From Parerythrobacter jejuensis (lineage in GTDB: Bacteria > Pseudomonadota > Alphaproteobacteria > Sphingomonadales > Sphingomonadaceae), in NCBI RefSeq assembly GCF_039536765.1, contig NZ_BAAAZF010000001.1, positions 1,984,001-2,048,000 on the forward strand: a DNA stretch of 64,000 nucleotides, written 5' to 3'. Numbering within the stretch: position 1 is the first letter of the stretch; every line of letters begins with the position of its first letter. The notes beneath the pieces were generated by a model. The model searched no databases, was not told the DNA's origin, and was given only the letters and a program-made list of their open reading frames with translations. The position numbers and the translations under genes were made by a program. Of the stretch, positions 36,548 through 45,560 are shown one piece after another.

Positions 36548-37543
36548 CTAGAATGCTGCATGGTTTCGGCTCGCATCCATAGTCAGTTCGAGGGAGCGTA
36601 GCCGGGCCTCTGGATCATAGGTGGAACCCGCTGTGACAATCTCGTCGGCACCGGTTCGATCGACAAAGGCCGCTATGGCCTTGCCGACAGTTTCCGGTGC
36701 ACCGATCGCTGCGGCTTGTTCAAGATGGGCCAGCATCGCCTGCACCTGCGCCGGAAGGGAATCGCGATAGTCGCGGACAGGGGGCGGGAGCTTGCCCGGA
36801 GATCCTGTGCGCAAGCGAACAAAGGCCTGGGCCTGGCTAGACGCAAGGTAGCGTGCCTCCTCATCAGTCTCGGCGCACATCACTTGCATGGCGGCCATGA
36901 CATAAGGTCGTTCCAGTGATGCCGACGGCTGGAAGTCCCTGCGATACACAGCCAAGGCAGCGTCCAGATGATCGGGTGCGAAATGGGATGCGAACGCATA
37001 AGGAAGCCCCAGCTTTGCGGCCAATTGCGCACCGAACAGGCTGGACCCCAGCATCCACAAATCAATCTGTGCACCAAGCCCCGGCGTGGCGGCAATCGGC
37101 AGCTCCACATCGCCGGTGAGAAGCGCGCGCAGCTCTGTAACATCCTGCGGGAAATACTCCGAAGCAGCGTGCAGATCCTTGCGCAGGGCGCGTTGCAGTT
37201 CCGGCCCGGCACCCGGGGCCCTGCCTAGGCCCAGATCGACTCGCCCCGGAAAGAGAGCGTCCAATGTCCCGAATTGTTCGGCAATCTGGAACGGGGTGTG
37301 ATTGGGCAACATGATGCCGCCAGCGCCGATCCTGATCGTGGATGTAGCATTGCCGATATGCGCAAGCACAACGGAGGTCGCGCCGCCTGCAATCCCTTCC
37401 ATCGCGTGATGTTCGGCAACCCAGAACCGGTTGTAGCCGTAGCCTTCGCTGGCCCGCGCCAGAGCCGTGCTATCTGCCAAAGCCTCTGCAACAGTTCCAC
37501 CTTCGCGAACAGGGACCAGGTCGAGTACGGCAAGCTTGGTCAT
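36548..37543 (-). CDS. LLM-class flavin-dependent oxidoreductase (luciferase-like)
   Basis: A 331-residue bacterial luciferase-like protein. Characteristic segments are FWVAEHHAMEGIAGGATSVV, IRIGAGGIMLPNHTPFQIAE, QFGTLDALFPGRVDLGLGRA and IDLWMLGSSLFGAQLAAKLG. This is the MsnO8/YhbW-like branch, using reduced FMN and oxygen on unknown small molecules. It overlaps the start of the upstream alpha/beta hydrolase gene by 4 nt, so both are co-translated. Substrate not known. Confidence 0.9.
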   Translation of the reverse strand: MTKLAVLDLVPVREGGTVAEALADSTALARASEGYGYNRFWVAEHHAMEGIAGGATSVVLAHIGNATSTIRIGAGGIMLPNHTPFQIAEQFGTLDALFPGRVDLGLGRAPGAGPELQRALRKDLHAASEYFPQDVTELRALLTGDVELPIAATPGLGAQIDLWMLGSSLFGAQLAAKLGLPYAFASHFAPDHLDAALAVYRRDFQPSASLERPYVMAAMQVMCAETDEEARYLASSQAQAFVRLRTGSPGKLPPPVRDYRDSLPAQVQAMLAHLEQAAAIGAPETVGKAIAAFVDRTGADEIVTAGSTYDPEARLRSLELTMDASRNHAAF

Positions 37544-38271
37544 ACAAAACCCTCTACAATTGCCAGCAGCCGCGCAATGTCTTCCGGGCGAGAAAGGCGG
37601 TGATCGCCGTCCTTTATCAAGGTTGTCGTGACCGATCGCGTTTCCAGCGCCACTGCAAGTCTCAAGCTGACGTCGGAGGGGACATCGGCGTCATCCTGAC
37701 CATGGACGAGGTGCACTTCGCAGCCAATAGCGATAGGCCGATCCAGCTGGCGATGCGCCTCGGCATCGTGCCAGAACTTTGCGAAGGTCGGCGTCGGTTC
37801 CGGCCCGTAAGGATTGTCCTCGAAAACGGTTTCGCCTGCGGCAAGGGCTGCTTTCTGTTCGGCATCGAAGCCCCAGTCGGAAAAATCCGGTGCGGCTGCG
37901 ATGCCGACCATGCCGGCAAGCCGCTGGCCTAGCTGGAGGCCGACCAGCAGCATCAGCCACCCGCCCATCGATGACCCGATCAGTACGACCGGTCCGCTCT
38001 GGCGCGCCTCGATAAGCGCGAGGACCTCATCGCGCCATTGGCTCAGTGTGCCATCGGCGAATGCTCCGTCGCTCCGCCCGCAACCGGAATAGTCAAGCAG
38101 CAGGCAAGCCTGGCCATTCTCCCTTGCCCATTCGAACAGGGCTGTCGCTTTACTGCCATCCATATCCGACATGTAGCCGGGTAGAAAAACGAGCGCCGGA
38201 CTCTTTCCCTCGCATTGGCGAAAGGCGATCCGGCGCGCGTCTGGTAGCGTGTGATACTGGACGTCGTTCAT
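37540..38271 (-). CDS. Alpha/beta hydrolase
   Basis: A 243-residue soluble serine hydrolase similar to ABHD10-type proteins. It shows PALVFLPGYMSDMDGSKA (oxyanion region), the nucleophile elbow VVLIGSSMGGWL, the acid region VHGQDDADVP and the catalytic His in IKDGDHRLSRPED. No signal peptide. Its end overlaps the LLM oxidoreductase start by 4 nt. It begins 41 nt after the small lipoprotein gene and may be read with that operon. The substrate is unknown. Confidence 0.87.
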   Translation of the reverse strand: MNDVQYHTLPDARRIAFRQCEGKSPALVFLPGYMSDMDGSKATALFEWARENGQACLLLDYSGCGRSDGAFADGTLSQWRDEVLALIEARQSGPVVLIGSSMGGWLMLLVGLQLGQRLAGMVGIAAAPDFSDWGFDAEQKAALAAGETVFEDNPYGPEPTPTFAKFWHDAEAHRQLDRPIAIGCEVHLVHGQDDADVPSDVSLRLAVALETRSVTTTLIKDGDHRLSRPEDIARLLAIVEGFV

Positions 38272-38311
38272 GGACAGGCGTCATGCCTGCTGGAACGGTG
38301 CTGTGGCAAGC

Positions 38312-38419
38312 TCAGTAAGCAGCTGGCAGCACGAAGCTCTCATTTCCGGCGTCGCAGAGCGGTTCGGCGCAGCCTGACAGGGCCAAAACCAGCGCGACAG
38401 CGGTTATCAATCGTCTCAT
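38312..38419 (-). CDS. Small lipoprotein (35 aa), last in XRE operon
   Basis: Minus-strand ATG at 38419 opens MRRLITAVALVLALSGCAEP, a textbook lipoprotein signal with lipobox LSGC (Cys17), leaving only 19 residues after the Cys (CAEPLCDAGNESFVLPAAY). GGGAGA lies just upstream and the ATG overlaps the stop of the XRE gene by 4 nt (ATGA), both strong signs of translation. Two Cys occur in the mature peptide. No family is recognised; entericidin-like small lipoproteins are comparable in size. It is shorter than most gene finders accept. Confidence 0.68.
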   Translation of the reverse strand: MRRLITAVALVLALSGCAEPLCDAGNESFVLPAAY

Positions 38420-38616
38420 TCTCCCTTCTCCCTTTGGAAGATCTCCTCGATCCGCATTGCGAATATATCGGCCAACCTGAACGCAAGCGGAAGCGATGGA
38501 TCATAGCGACCTGTTTCAATCGCATTCACGCTCTGGCGTGAGACACCCAGCTTGTCCGCCAGATCCTGCTGACTCCAGTCGCGTTCGGCGCGGAGCACTT
38601 TGAGGCGGTTCTTCAT
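38416..38616 (-). CDS. XRE-family helix-turn-helix regulator
   Basis: A 66-residue protein consisting of one Cro/CI-type helix-turn-helix: MKNRLKVLRAERDWSQQDLA, DKLGVSRQSVNAIETGRYDP, SLPLAFRLADIFAMRIEEIF. This short form (YgzD-like) often sits beside polytopic membrane proteins. Met at 38616 is chosen because it begins the domain and overlaps the stop of the upstream membrane-protein gene by 4 nt. An inverted repeat before the operon (39429-39448) is the likely autoregulatory site. Confidence 0.9.
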   Translation of the reverse strand: MKNRLKVLRAERDWSQQDLADKLGVSRQSVNAIETGRYDPSLPLAFRLADIFAMRIEEIFQREKGE

Positions 38617-39230
38617 ACCGCGCCCCAGGTGCCATATTCGATCCGGTTGGCGGCGGCTCCGATTCCAAGGCCGAAGAACCAGACGACGACCCACCAATAG
38701 GCATCAAGGTGGAAAACGATGTCGGCTGTTTCGAGGAAGCCCCAGATCGATGCAGCGCTCAGGGCGATCCCGGTCGCTACCAGGGACTGCCGGATCACGA
38801 GCATGCGCAGAAATTCGTCATCTTCCTCGGCAATAAGGCGTCCGACTGCCCAGATAATCCCGATTATCGCCAGTCCTGGCAGCACTGCCAGAAAGGGGCG
38901 AAGCCATGGGCCAAGATCGGCAGCCTTGGTCGCGAATATGAAAATGCCGAATGACACCAGGTAGAGCGACGAAAAGACCGCCACCCGCTTCACATAGCGC
39001 TTCTGTGCCACGCCCCGGCCAAGGCAGCCATCTTGTGCAGCATTGAGCTGGCGGTTTGCGGCCCAGATCATTGGCGCTGTCAGAACCAGCGGTGCGAGCA
39101 TCAAGATCGTCACCGCCGGGCCCTCTATCGCGCCAGTCATCACCAGAGCGATAATCACGCCATAGGATGCGAGCATCATGCCCATCCAGAACATGGGCCC
39201 GCGGCCGTTCGTGTTTGCAGCCGATTCCAT
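38613..39230 (-). CDS. Polytopic membrane protein of XRE operon
   Basis: A 205-residue protein with about six membrane segments (MMLASYGVIIALVMTGAIEG, VTILMLAPLVLTAPMIWAAN, VFSSLYLVSFGIFIFAT, FLAVLPGLAIIGIIWAVGRL, SLVATGIALSAASIWGFLET, YWWVVVWFFGLGIGAAANRI). I do not recognise a functional family. The acidic IAEEDDEFLR loop is cytosolic by topology. It starts 2 nt after the stop of the 58-residue gene and overlaps the XRE gene by 4 nt. Membrane/XRE pairs of this kind are common, and the regulator may respond to the state of this protein, but that is only a suggestion. Confidence 0.78.
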   Translation of the reverse strand: MESAANTNGRGPMFWMGMMLASYGVIIALVMTGAIEGPAVTILMLAPLVLTAPMIWAANRQLNAAQDGCLGRGVAQKRYVKRVAVFSSLYLVSFGIFIFATKAADLGPWLRPFLAVLPGLAIIGIIWAVGRLIAEEDDEFLRMLVIRQSLVATGIALSAASIWGFLETADIVFHLDAYWWVVVWFFGLGIGAAANRIEYGTWGAV

Positions 39231-39232
39231 GA

Positions 39233-39409
39233 TCAGGCGGCCCTTGTGCATGAGTCGCTGCCCGATCCCAGCCATGCTGTCGGGAAGATCGCGAGCAAGG
39301 CCATCGGGGCAAACTGGGCGACCTGCTCCGGGACTATGCCGGCGACTGCAAGCAAGGCAATGCCGATCATGGCTGCGGCCAGCAAAAGTGCTTTTGAAAT
39401 CTGTGTCAT
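39233..39409 (-). CDS. Small membrane protein (58 aa), first in XRE operon
   Basis: Minus-strand ATG at 39409 is preceded by a near-perfect Shine-Dalgarno (AGGAGG, 7 nt away). The 58-residue product has a basic start (MTQISK), a membrane span (ALLLAAAMIGIALLAVAGIV) and a second hydrophobic stretch (APMALLAIFPTAWLG). The next gene follows after 2 nt. The family is unknown to me. The very strong ribosome site suggests it is the most highly translated member of the operon. Confidence 0.68.
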   Translation of the reverse strand: MTQISKALLLAAAMIGIALLAVAGIVPEQVAQFAPMALLAIFPTAWLGSGSDSCTRAA

Positions 39410-39428
39410 GTCAAACCTCCTTTTCTTG

Positions 39429-39448
39429 ATGTAAAGGGTCATTTACAT
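39429..39448. promoter_or_regulatory. Inverted repeat, likely operator of the XRE operon
   Basis: ATGTAAA-GGGTCA-TTTACAT is a perfect 7-bp dyad 20 nt before the first gene's ATG. On the minus strand a TTGACA lies further upstream (39467-39462), so the dyad falls in the promoter/leader zone, suited to repression by the XRE protein of the same operon. Confidence 0.6.
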
Positions 39449-39586
39449 AGCGTGCGTACGATGTCAAGCGTAATTGACAAAATGACAAGGCTTGGCTCCA
39501 CCTAGCGCGGTTTCTGACTTGGTGACTGTCACAACAGGTTCATTCGGCGTAGCCAAAGCATGACTCGTTTGAAGGAGCTTTGCTTT

Positions 39587-41245
39587 ATGATCAGGACCGA
39601 CCCGCCAGAGCCAGCCAACCTTCCGGTGCTTGACCGTCGCACGATCTTGAAGGGCGGCTTTCTGGGTGCGGGCCTGGCGGCGGCGCCCCTTGCCGCACAA
39701 GGCGGCATCGGCTTCACCCACGGTGTTGCCAGTGGAGAGCCCTCGGCCAGTTCAGTGCTGTTGTGGACCCGCTATGTCGCCGATCAGCCCACCTCCATCC
39801 GGTGGGAGGTGCGCGAGGCCGATGCAAACAAGCGCCTGACTAGTGAAGGAGAGGTCACTGCCTCACCCGATCGCGATTGGTGCGTCAAACCCGTCGTGAC
39901 CGGGCTCGAGCCAGGGCGTTGGTACTACTACCGCTTCTTCGATTCTGCCGGCAATGCATCGAGCGAAGGGCGCACCAGGACTTTGCCTGTGGGGGAGACA
40001 CCGGAATTCCGGCTGGCTGTGGTGGGTTGCTCCAATATCGGCTTTGGCTGGTTCAACGCCTATGCCCATATCTGCGAAGCAGACGACACCGACCTGGTGC
40101 TTCATACCGGCGACTATCTCTACGAGTATGGCGAAGACAATTACCCCGATGCCAGCCAGCGTGTGCCCGGCCGGGGCCTGCAGCCCAATACCGAGATTGT
40201 TGCGCTGGCAGACTATCGCGCGAGGTATGCAACCTATCGCCGCGATCCCGATCTCCAACGATTACACCAGCTATATCCGATGATTCATGTGCCGGATGAT
40301 CACGAGAGCGCCAATGACAGTTATCGCGATGGCGCGCAGAACCACCAGCCGGACACCGAAGGCTCCTGGGATGCCCGCAAAGCTGCATCGCTGCGCGCGA
40401 AGAGCGAATGGATGCCGGTGTCCGACGAGCCGTGGGCCGCCTATGAAATCGGTGCGCTAGCGACGCTGTTCCGCCTTGAGACCCGGCTTACGGGAAGGAC
40501 AAAACCGTTCGATCTGGGCGACATTTTTCGTCGCGGCGGGGGCGATCCGGAAAAGACAGTTGTGGCGCTGCAGGCGTTCCGCGACGACGAATGGCGTGAT
40601 CCGTCACGCAGCCTGATGGGTGAGGTGCAGGAGGCTTGGCTGGCTAACGGCCTCGCTGCCTCACGCCGCGCTGGCAAAACCTGGCAGGTGCTGCTCCAGC
40701 AAGTTGTCATGACCAGTCTGAAGACCTCTCCGAGCATTGCCGCAGGAATGACCGACGCCGTACCCGCCTTCGTGCGGGAACGCATTCTTGCCGGGGTGAT
40801 GACCAGCACAATTGGCCTGCCCTTCAATATGGATGCTTGGGACGGCTATCCCGCCGCGCGAGAGCGACTGCTCACTTCCGCGCAGGAAGCTGACGCCAAT
40901 CTCGTTGTACTGGCGGGCGACAGCCACAATGGCTGGGCCTCCGATCTCGCCAATGGCGATGCGCCAGCAGGCATCGAGTTTGCTGGCCATTCCGTCTCTT
41001 CACCCGGCGCGGAAGCCTATTTGCCCTGGATTAAACCTGCAGATTTCGCCGAGATGGCAGTGTCGACCAACGATCAGCTCAAATGGGCAGACACCGGCCA
41101 GCGCGGCTATATGGCAGTGAAACTGACTCCCGGGCGTGTGACAACCGACTATCGTTTTCTTTCGTCGGTTCGCCAACGTTCGACGCGGTTGGCGGGATCG
41201 AAGCGTCTTGCCTCTGACGCGGGTAGTCAAGTCCTCCTCACGTAA
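39587..41245 (+). CDS. phoD: Alkaline phosphatase D, Tat-exported
   Basis: A 552-residue PhoD-family phosphodiesterase/phosphatase. It begins with a twin-arginine signal (LDRRTILKGGFLGAG) and an N-terminal Fn3-like domain (FTHGVASGEPSASSVLLWTR). The metallophosphatase part has FRLAVVGCSN, LHTGDYLYEYGED, IHVPDDHESANDSYRDG and, late, VVLAGDSHNGWASD as metal and active-site elements. PhoD uses Ca and Fe and releases phosphate from esters in the periplasm. AAGGAG lies 9 nt before the ATG at 39587, favouring it over an ATG at 39560. No Pho box was sought beyond eye inspection and none was obvious. Confidence 0.92.
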   Translation: MIRTDPPEPANLPVLDRRTILKGGFLGAGLAAAPLAAQGGIGFTHGVASGEPSASSVLLWTRYVADQPTSIRWEVREADANKRLTSEGEVTASPDRDWCVKPVVTGLEPGRWYYYRFFDSAGNASSEGRTRTLPVGETPEFRLAVVGCSNIGFGWFNAYAHICEADDTDLVLHTGDYLYEYGEDNYPDASQRVPGRGLQPNTEIVALADYRARYATYRRDPDLQRLHQLYPMIHVPDDHESANDSYRDGAQNHQPDTEGSWDARKAASLRAKSEWMPVSDEPWAAYEIGALATLFRLETRLTGRTKPFDLGDIFRRGGGDPEKTVVALQAFRDDEWRDPSRSLMGEVQEAWLANGLAASRRAGKTWQVLLQQVVMTSLKTSPSIAAGMTDAVPAFVRERILAGVMTSTIGLPFNMDAWDGYPAARERLLTSAQEADANLVVLAGDSHNGWASDLANGDAPAGIEFAGHSVSSPGAEAYLPWIKPADFAEMAVSTNDQLKWADTGQRGYMAVKLTPGRVTTDYRFLSSVRQRSTRLAGSKRLASDAGSQVLLT

Positions 41246-41323
41246 GTCTGGCTCGTCGATCCGTCGAGGCAATCGGAACTATCGCATTGTTTCTCCGTTG
41301 AATTGATAACACAGGAGACAAGA

Positions 41324-41581
41324 ATGCTTACGAAGATGATCGGCGCCCTGGTGGGTGGAAAACTTGCCCAGAATGCGAAGAATGTCGGCGGACCGACAGG
41401 CGCTGCGATCGGCGCGGCCGTGCCGTTCCTTCTCGCCCGAATGAGCATCCCTGCCATGATCGCGATGGGCGTGGGTGGATATGCGGTGAAGAAATATATC
41501 GACAAGAAGGACGCGGGTCAGCCTGGGCCGACCAAGACATCGGCAAATGTTGCGTCAATCCCGCAGCCTAAGGCGACCTAA
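41324..41581 (+). CDS. Small membrane-associated protein (85 aa)
   Basis: The 85-residue product begins MLTKMIGALVGGKLAQNAKN, continues with a Gly/Ala-rich hydrophobic segment (GAAIGAAVPFLLARMSIPAM IAM), a lysine cluster (KKYIDKKD) and a disordered tail. AGGAG lies 7 nt before the ATG at 41324, which is preferred over an in-frame ATG at 41303. Proteins of this kind are seen widely in sphingomonads as hypothetical. A strong terminator follows by 22 nt, so it is transcribed alone. Confidence 0.75.
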   Translation: MLTKMIGALVGGKLAQNAKNVGGPTGAAIGAAVPFLLARMSIPAMIAMGVGGYAVKKYIDKKDAGQPGPTKTSANVASIPQPKAT

Positions 41582-41603
41582 GAAAGTCACAGATACTAGG
41601 ATC

Positions 41604-41635
41604 AGGGTCGGCCCGACAGGTCGGCCCTTCTTTTT
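41604..41635 (+). terminator. Rho-independent terminator
   Basis: AGGGTCGGCC (41604-41613) pairs with GGTCGGCCCT (41619-41628) over 10 positions, two of them G-U, around loop CGACA, then TCTTTTT. It ends the 85-residue gene's transcript. Confidence 0.85.
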
Positions 41636-41884
41636 GCGCGTTGGAAGGCGATAGAGAAGCGCGTATTTCTCTTGGCATGCCCAGCGTCAATACGACATCT
41701 ACACCAGCGAACACCCCCGCAAGTTTGAGGTAGCCGGCTTTGGTCTGACGCCGCAATTGCCGCCGCCCTAGGCCGGGCAGCGTGCGACAAACCGGTCCGG
41801 ACATTCTCCAAATCTGATGTCGCCCCTTTGCGTGCGCGTCGTCCTGTGCAAAAGGCGCGCCCGACACGGACGGAAATTTGAACG
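41636..41884. other. Gap before thrS
   Basis: With the preceding terminator this makes about 300 nt without a clear gene. No T-box or riboswitch fold is recognisable. A plus-strand frame ending at the TAG near 41770 encodes QRQYDIYTSEHPRKFEVAGF and a short tail without any start codon; it may be a gene remnant or chance. The thrS promoter should lie here. Confidence 0.4.
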
Positions 41885-43921
41885 ATGACGGAACTCTTGA
41901 AAATCAGCTTGCCCGACGGTTCGGTGCGCGAAATGGAGGCGGGCTCCACGCCTGCGGATGTTGCCGCCGCCATCGGCCCTGGCCTGGCCAAGGCTGCGAT
42001 CGCGGCCAAGGTCGATCATGGCGCGGGGGCAGAGATACGCGATATCAATCGACCTTTTGAAGGCGATGCCGAGGTGGCGCTGATTACCAGCCGCGACGAG
42101 GAGGAGGCGCTGGAACTGGCGCGTCATGACTTTGCCCATGTGCTCGCAGAGGCGGTCCAGGCACTGTGGCCGGGGACCCAGATCACCTTCGGTCCGGCGA
42201 CGGATGACGGCTTCTACTATGACGTAAAGGCACCGGCGGACCGCGAGCCTTTCAGCATGGATGACCTGCCTGCGATCGAAGACAAGATGCGTGACATCAT
42301 CAAGGCCGACAAGCCGTTGATCCGTGAGGCATGGAGTCGCCAGCAACTGATCGAAAAGTGGCAGGCCGAGGGCGAGGTGTTCAAGGCGGAATGGGCCAAG
42401 GAGCTGCCCGACGATGAAGAACTGACGGTCTATTGGTCCGGCGAGCCGGGATCCGAAGGTGCCTGGCTCGATATGTGTCGCGGCCCTCATCTGGCGAGCA
42501 CGGGCAAGCTGGATCCGCAGGCGTTCAAGCTGATGCGCGTGGCCGGGGCCTATTGGCGCGGCGACCAGAACAATGCGCAGCTGACGCGCATCTATGGCAC
42601 TGGCTGGCTCAACAAGAAGCAGCTCAATGCGCACCTCCACCGGCTGGAAGAGGCCGCCAAACGCGATCATCGCAAGCTGGGCCGTGAAATGGACCTGTTC
42701 CATTTGCAGGAAGAAGCCCACGGCAGCGTTTTCTGGCACCCGCAAGGATACAAGATCTGGCGCGAGCTGGAGGCGTATATGCGGCGCAAGATGGATGGCG
42801 GCGGATACCAAGAGATCAAGACGCCCCAGCTAATGGATGTCCGGCAGTGGACCCAATCGGGCCACTGGGGGAAATATGCCGAGAACATGTTCGCTGTGCC
42901 CGACATGGTTCCCGACGTCGATGAAGAGGATGGAAGCGCCTCTCCGACTGTTGCGGACGATGCCGACTGGATGGCGATCAAGCCCATGAATTGCCCAGCC
43001 CACGTGCTGGTCTTCAAGCAGGGCATTACGTCTTATCGCGACCTGCCGATCCGTCTGGGCGAGATGGGCTGCTGCCATCGGAACGAACCCCATGGTGCGC
43101 TGCATGGCCTGATGCGGGTGCGGCAGTTCACGCAGGATGATGCGCATATCTTCTGCACCGAGGAACAGGTGGTCGAAGAGGTGCGCAAGTTCTGCAAGCT
43201 CGCCGACAGCGTCTATCAGGACTTCGGCTTCAGCTATCACGTCAAATTGGCCCTGCGACCCGAGAAGCGGTTTGGCAGCGATGCAGACTGGGACAAGGCA
43301 GAACAGGAACTGCGCGATGCCGTGGCCGAGGCGGGCATGGACAATGAAGAATATGGCTGGGAAGAACTGCCGGGCGAGGGCGCTTTCTATGCTCCCAAGC
43401 TCGAATGGCACCTGACCGACGCAATTGGCCGGACCTGGCAAGTAGGTACTATCCAGGGCGACCGTGTCCTGCCCGAGCGGCTCGATGCGACCTATATTGG
43501 TGAAGACGGCGACCGGCATCGTCCGGTCATGCTGCACCGTGCCATTTTCGGATCCTACGAGCGCTTTATCGGCATCCTGATCGAGCATTTTGCCGGGCGC
43601 CTGCCGGTTTGGCTCGCACCTACGCAGGCGGTTGTTGCAACGATTGTTTCCGATGCCGACGCCTATGGCCGCGAGGCGATGGCAAAGCTGGAAGCGGCCG
43701 GGATCCGTGTCGAGAGCGACTTCCGCAACGAGAAAATCAACTACAAGGTTCGCGAGCATTCGCTGGCCAAGGTCCCGCATTTGCTGGTCCTGGGTATGCG
43801 GGAGGCTGAGGAAGGTACCGTCGCGATGCGGACATTGGGCGAGAAAGAGCAGAAGGTCTTGCCCTTGGATGAGGCAGTCGCATTCCTGAAAGCGGCCGCC
43901 ACTCCGCCCGATCTCGTCTGA
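41885..43921 (+). CDS. thrS: Threonine-tRNA ligase
   Basis: Charges tRNA-Thr. The 678-residue class II synthetase has the N-terminal TGS domain ([20 protein letters not shown]), the SAD editing domain ([20 protein letters not shown] with its HxxxH pattern), the catalytic core with zinc ligands ([11 protein letters not shown]) and motif 2 ([20 protein letters not shown], then [10 protein letters not shown]), motif 3 ([20 protein letters not shown]) and the anticodon-binding domain ([20 protein letters not shown]). Length and order are standard. ATG at 41885. Confidence 0.98.
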   Translation: MTELLKISLPDGSVREMEAGSTPADVAAAIGPGLAKAAIAAKVDHGAGAEIRDINRPFEGDAEVALITSRDEEEALELARHDFAHVLAEAVQALWPGTQITFGPATDDGFYYDVKAPADREPFSMDDLPAIEDKMRDIIKADKPLIREAWSRQQLIEKWQAEGEVFKAEWAKELPDDEELTVYWSGEPGSEGAWLDMCRGPHLASTGKLDPQAFKLMRVAGAYWRGDQNNAQLTRIYGTGWLNKKQLNAHLHRLEEAAKRDHRKLGREMDLFHLQEEAHGSVFWHPQGYKIWRELEAYMRRKMDGGGYQEIKTPQLMDVRQWTQSGHWGKYAENMFAVPDMVPDVDEEDGSASPTVADDADWMAIKPMNCPAHVLVFKQGITSYRDLPIRLGEMGCCHRNEPHGALHGLMRVRQFTQDDAHIFCTEEQVVEEVRKFCKLADSVYQDFGFSYHVKLALRPEKRFGSDADWDKAEQELRDAVAEAGMDNEEYGWEELPGEGAFYAPKLEWHLTDAIGRTWQVGTIQGDRVLPERLDATYIGEDGDRHRPVMLHRAIFGSYERFIGILIEHFAGRLPVWLAPTQAVVATIVSDADAYGREAMAKLEAAGIRVESDFRNEKINYKVREHSLAKVPHLLVLGMREAEEGTVAMRTLGEKEQKVLPLDEAVAFLKAAATPPDLV

Positions 43922-43933
43922 CGGACGCCATTG

Positions 43934-44680
43934 ATGGAACTGATTGCGGGCTACACCGCGTTGCAGATTGGTGTGGCACTCGGCGCGGCTTTGGTGGCAG
44001 CGTTTATCCGCGGGCTTGCCGGTTTCGGGCTGGCGATCCTGATTGTGCCCGTGCTCGCTCTTGCGCTGACGCCGGTTGAGGCAGTGCTGGTGACCAATTT
44101 TGTCGCGCTGTTCCTCGGGCTGCTTGAATTGCAGATGATGCGCCAGCATGCGGAACGCAGCGCGTTGACGATCGGCCTGCTTGTCCTGCTGACGACTGCG
44201 CCCGGTCTGATCCTGTTAGCGGCAACGCCGCCCGATCTCGCCCGGCTCCTGATCGCTATGGTGGCATTGTCTGCCTTTGGCGCGGTCCTCTTCCCCGTCC
44301 GGCCGGAAACGGTTCCTGGCCCGGTGGCAACGGGTGCTGTCGGAGTAACAAGTGGCTTGCTGACCGGGTTTGCGGGCATGCCCGGTCCGCCCGTCGTACC
44401 CTATTATGTCGGTCGGGCTATCCCCCGGCAGGTGGCCAAGGCGTCCATGGTCACAATCTTCACAGTGGCGGCTTTTGCCGGCCTCGCCGCAGGCCTCGCG
44501 ATCGGGGTCTTGGAATGGCGTTTGCTCGGGCTCGCGCTGCTCCTGTTTCCCACGGTTTTGTTGGGCAACTGGCTGGGTTCGCTTGCCTTCGGCCGGGTTT
44601 CGGACGCGGTTTGGCGCGGCTTTACAGGGATCGTGCTAGCAGCGGCTGCCATCGCAGCTCTCGTCAAGCTCCTGCAGTAA
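43934..44680 (+). CDS. TauE/SafE-family membrane exporter
   Basis: A 248-residue protein with about eight membrane segments in the two-repeat pattern of TauE/SafE permeases: FIRGLAGFGLAILIVPVLAL near the start and VTSGLLTGFAGMPGPPVVPY in the middle. Members export sulfite, sulfoacetate or other organic anions. It starts 12 nt after thrS (ATG at 43934; a TTG one codon earlier is possible). No sulfonate genes are nearby, so the substrate is open. Confidence 0.86.
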   Translation: MELIAGYTALQIGVALGAALVAAFIRGLAGFGLAILIVPVLALALTPVEAVLVTNFVALFLGLLELQMMRQHAERSALTIGLLVLLTTAPGLILLAATPPDLARLLIAMVALSAFGAVLFPVRPETVPGPVATGAVGVTSGLLTGFAGMPGPPVVPYYVGRAIPRQVAKASMVTIFTVAAFAGLAAGLAIGVLEWRLLGLALLLFPTVLLGNWLGSLAFGRVSDAVWRGFTGIVLAAAAIAALVKLLQ

Positions 44681-44684
44681 CCTC

Positions 44685-45497
44685 TCAGGCGCTTGGCAGC
44701 ATGCGCCCTGTCAGGATGCGGCCCGCGCTACCTTCGCGAACAATCACGGCATAGGCATTGGCCCCGTCAATCCGCTTGTCCGCAGCGTCGATCATATAGC
44801 TCGCGCCTTCGCCTGCCAGTGTGCCCAGGCTTCGCTCGCCTTTGTAGACATTGGTGTAGGTCACACTTCGGCCACCATTCTCGCCGCGTCCGATACGGAC
44901 CCTTTCGGTCTGGTCGAGCCCCACTAGCTGCACGTTGGCACTGGCCGAGCGTGCACCGGTGATCATAATTTCGGTCGAGCCGTCTTCCTTGTGGGCAAAT
45001 TCGACCTCTGGCAGATCGGAGAAACGGGCCTGTGCGATAAGTTCGCGCAAGTCGGCCTCGCGCGATCCCACCAACCCTTTTTCGCCATTCACAACGGCTT
45101 GCGGCGTATAAACACCGTTGCGCCCGCCTAGTGTACGGCGCGCATAGGCACGTTGCAGGGTCGTGTTTTCTTCTTTGCCCAGCGTGTCAGTCCAACCGAG
45201 GCGATCCCAGTACGTTACCGGGCGCTCGATCACGAGCAGATTTGGCTCCTGCGCCAGCCGTCCGGCCAGACGGTCTGCCGGCGGGCACGATGAGCAGCCC
45301 TGACTGGTGAAGAATTCGACTACCACTGGCTTCCCTGCGTCCGTTACGGGATTGGCCATCGCCTTCTTGCCAGACATCATCTCGGCTTTGGTGATCCCAG
45401 CCGGGACGCTGGCATTGGAGGAATTGTTGAAATGGACCGTCCCCGCGGTGAAGGCCGTAGCGACCAGTCCGGCAGTGATCCAGAGTGCCTTGTTCAT
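44685..45497 (-). CDS. DUF1223 family protein, thioredoxin-like
   Basis: A 270-residue protein with an N-terminal membrane or signal segment (ALWITAGLVATAFTAGTVHF). The DUF1223 domain begins VVVEFFTSQGCSSCPPADRL, where CSSC is a thioredoxin-like CxxC pair, and continues with ITYWDRLGW-type VERPVTYWDRLGWTDTLG and GVYTPQAVVNG (cis-Pro region). The family is exported and of unknown exact role; a periplasmic thiol-disulfide function is likely from the motif. It is last in the minus-strand series that starts with the M28 peptidase. Confidence 0.87.
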   Translation of the reverse strand: MNKALWITAGLVATAFTAGTVHFNNSSNASVPAGITKAEMMSGKKAMANPVTDAGKPVVVEFFTSQGCSSCPPADRLAGRLAQEPNLLVIERPVTYWDRLGWTDTLGKEENTTLQRAYARRTLGGRNGVYTPQAVVNGEKGLVGSREADLRELIAQARFSDLPEVEFAHKEDGSTEIMITGARSASANVQLVGLDQTERVRIGRGENGGRSVTYTNVYKGERSLGTLAGEGASYMIDAADKRIDGANAYAVIVREGSAGRILTGRMLPSA

Positions 45498-45560
45498 GGC
45501 GTGAGTTCCTGTCTTTTGTTCGACAGGCTATTCGCCACGAGGCGCCGATCGGTTACGCGC

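Noticed and set aside
39441-39467. Canonical -35/-10 pair for the XRE operon
   Set aside because: TTGACA (39467-39462) and TATGTA (39449-39444) are only 12 nt apart, too close for a normal promoter; only the dyad is reported.
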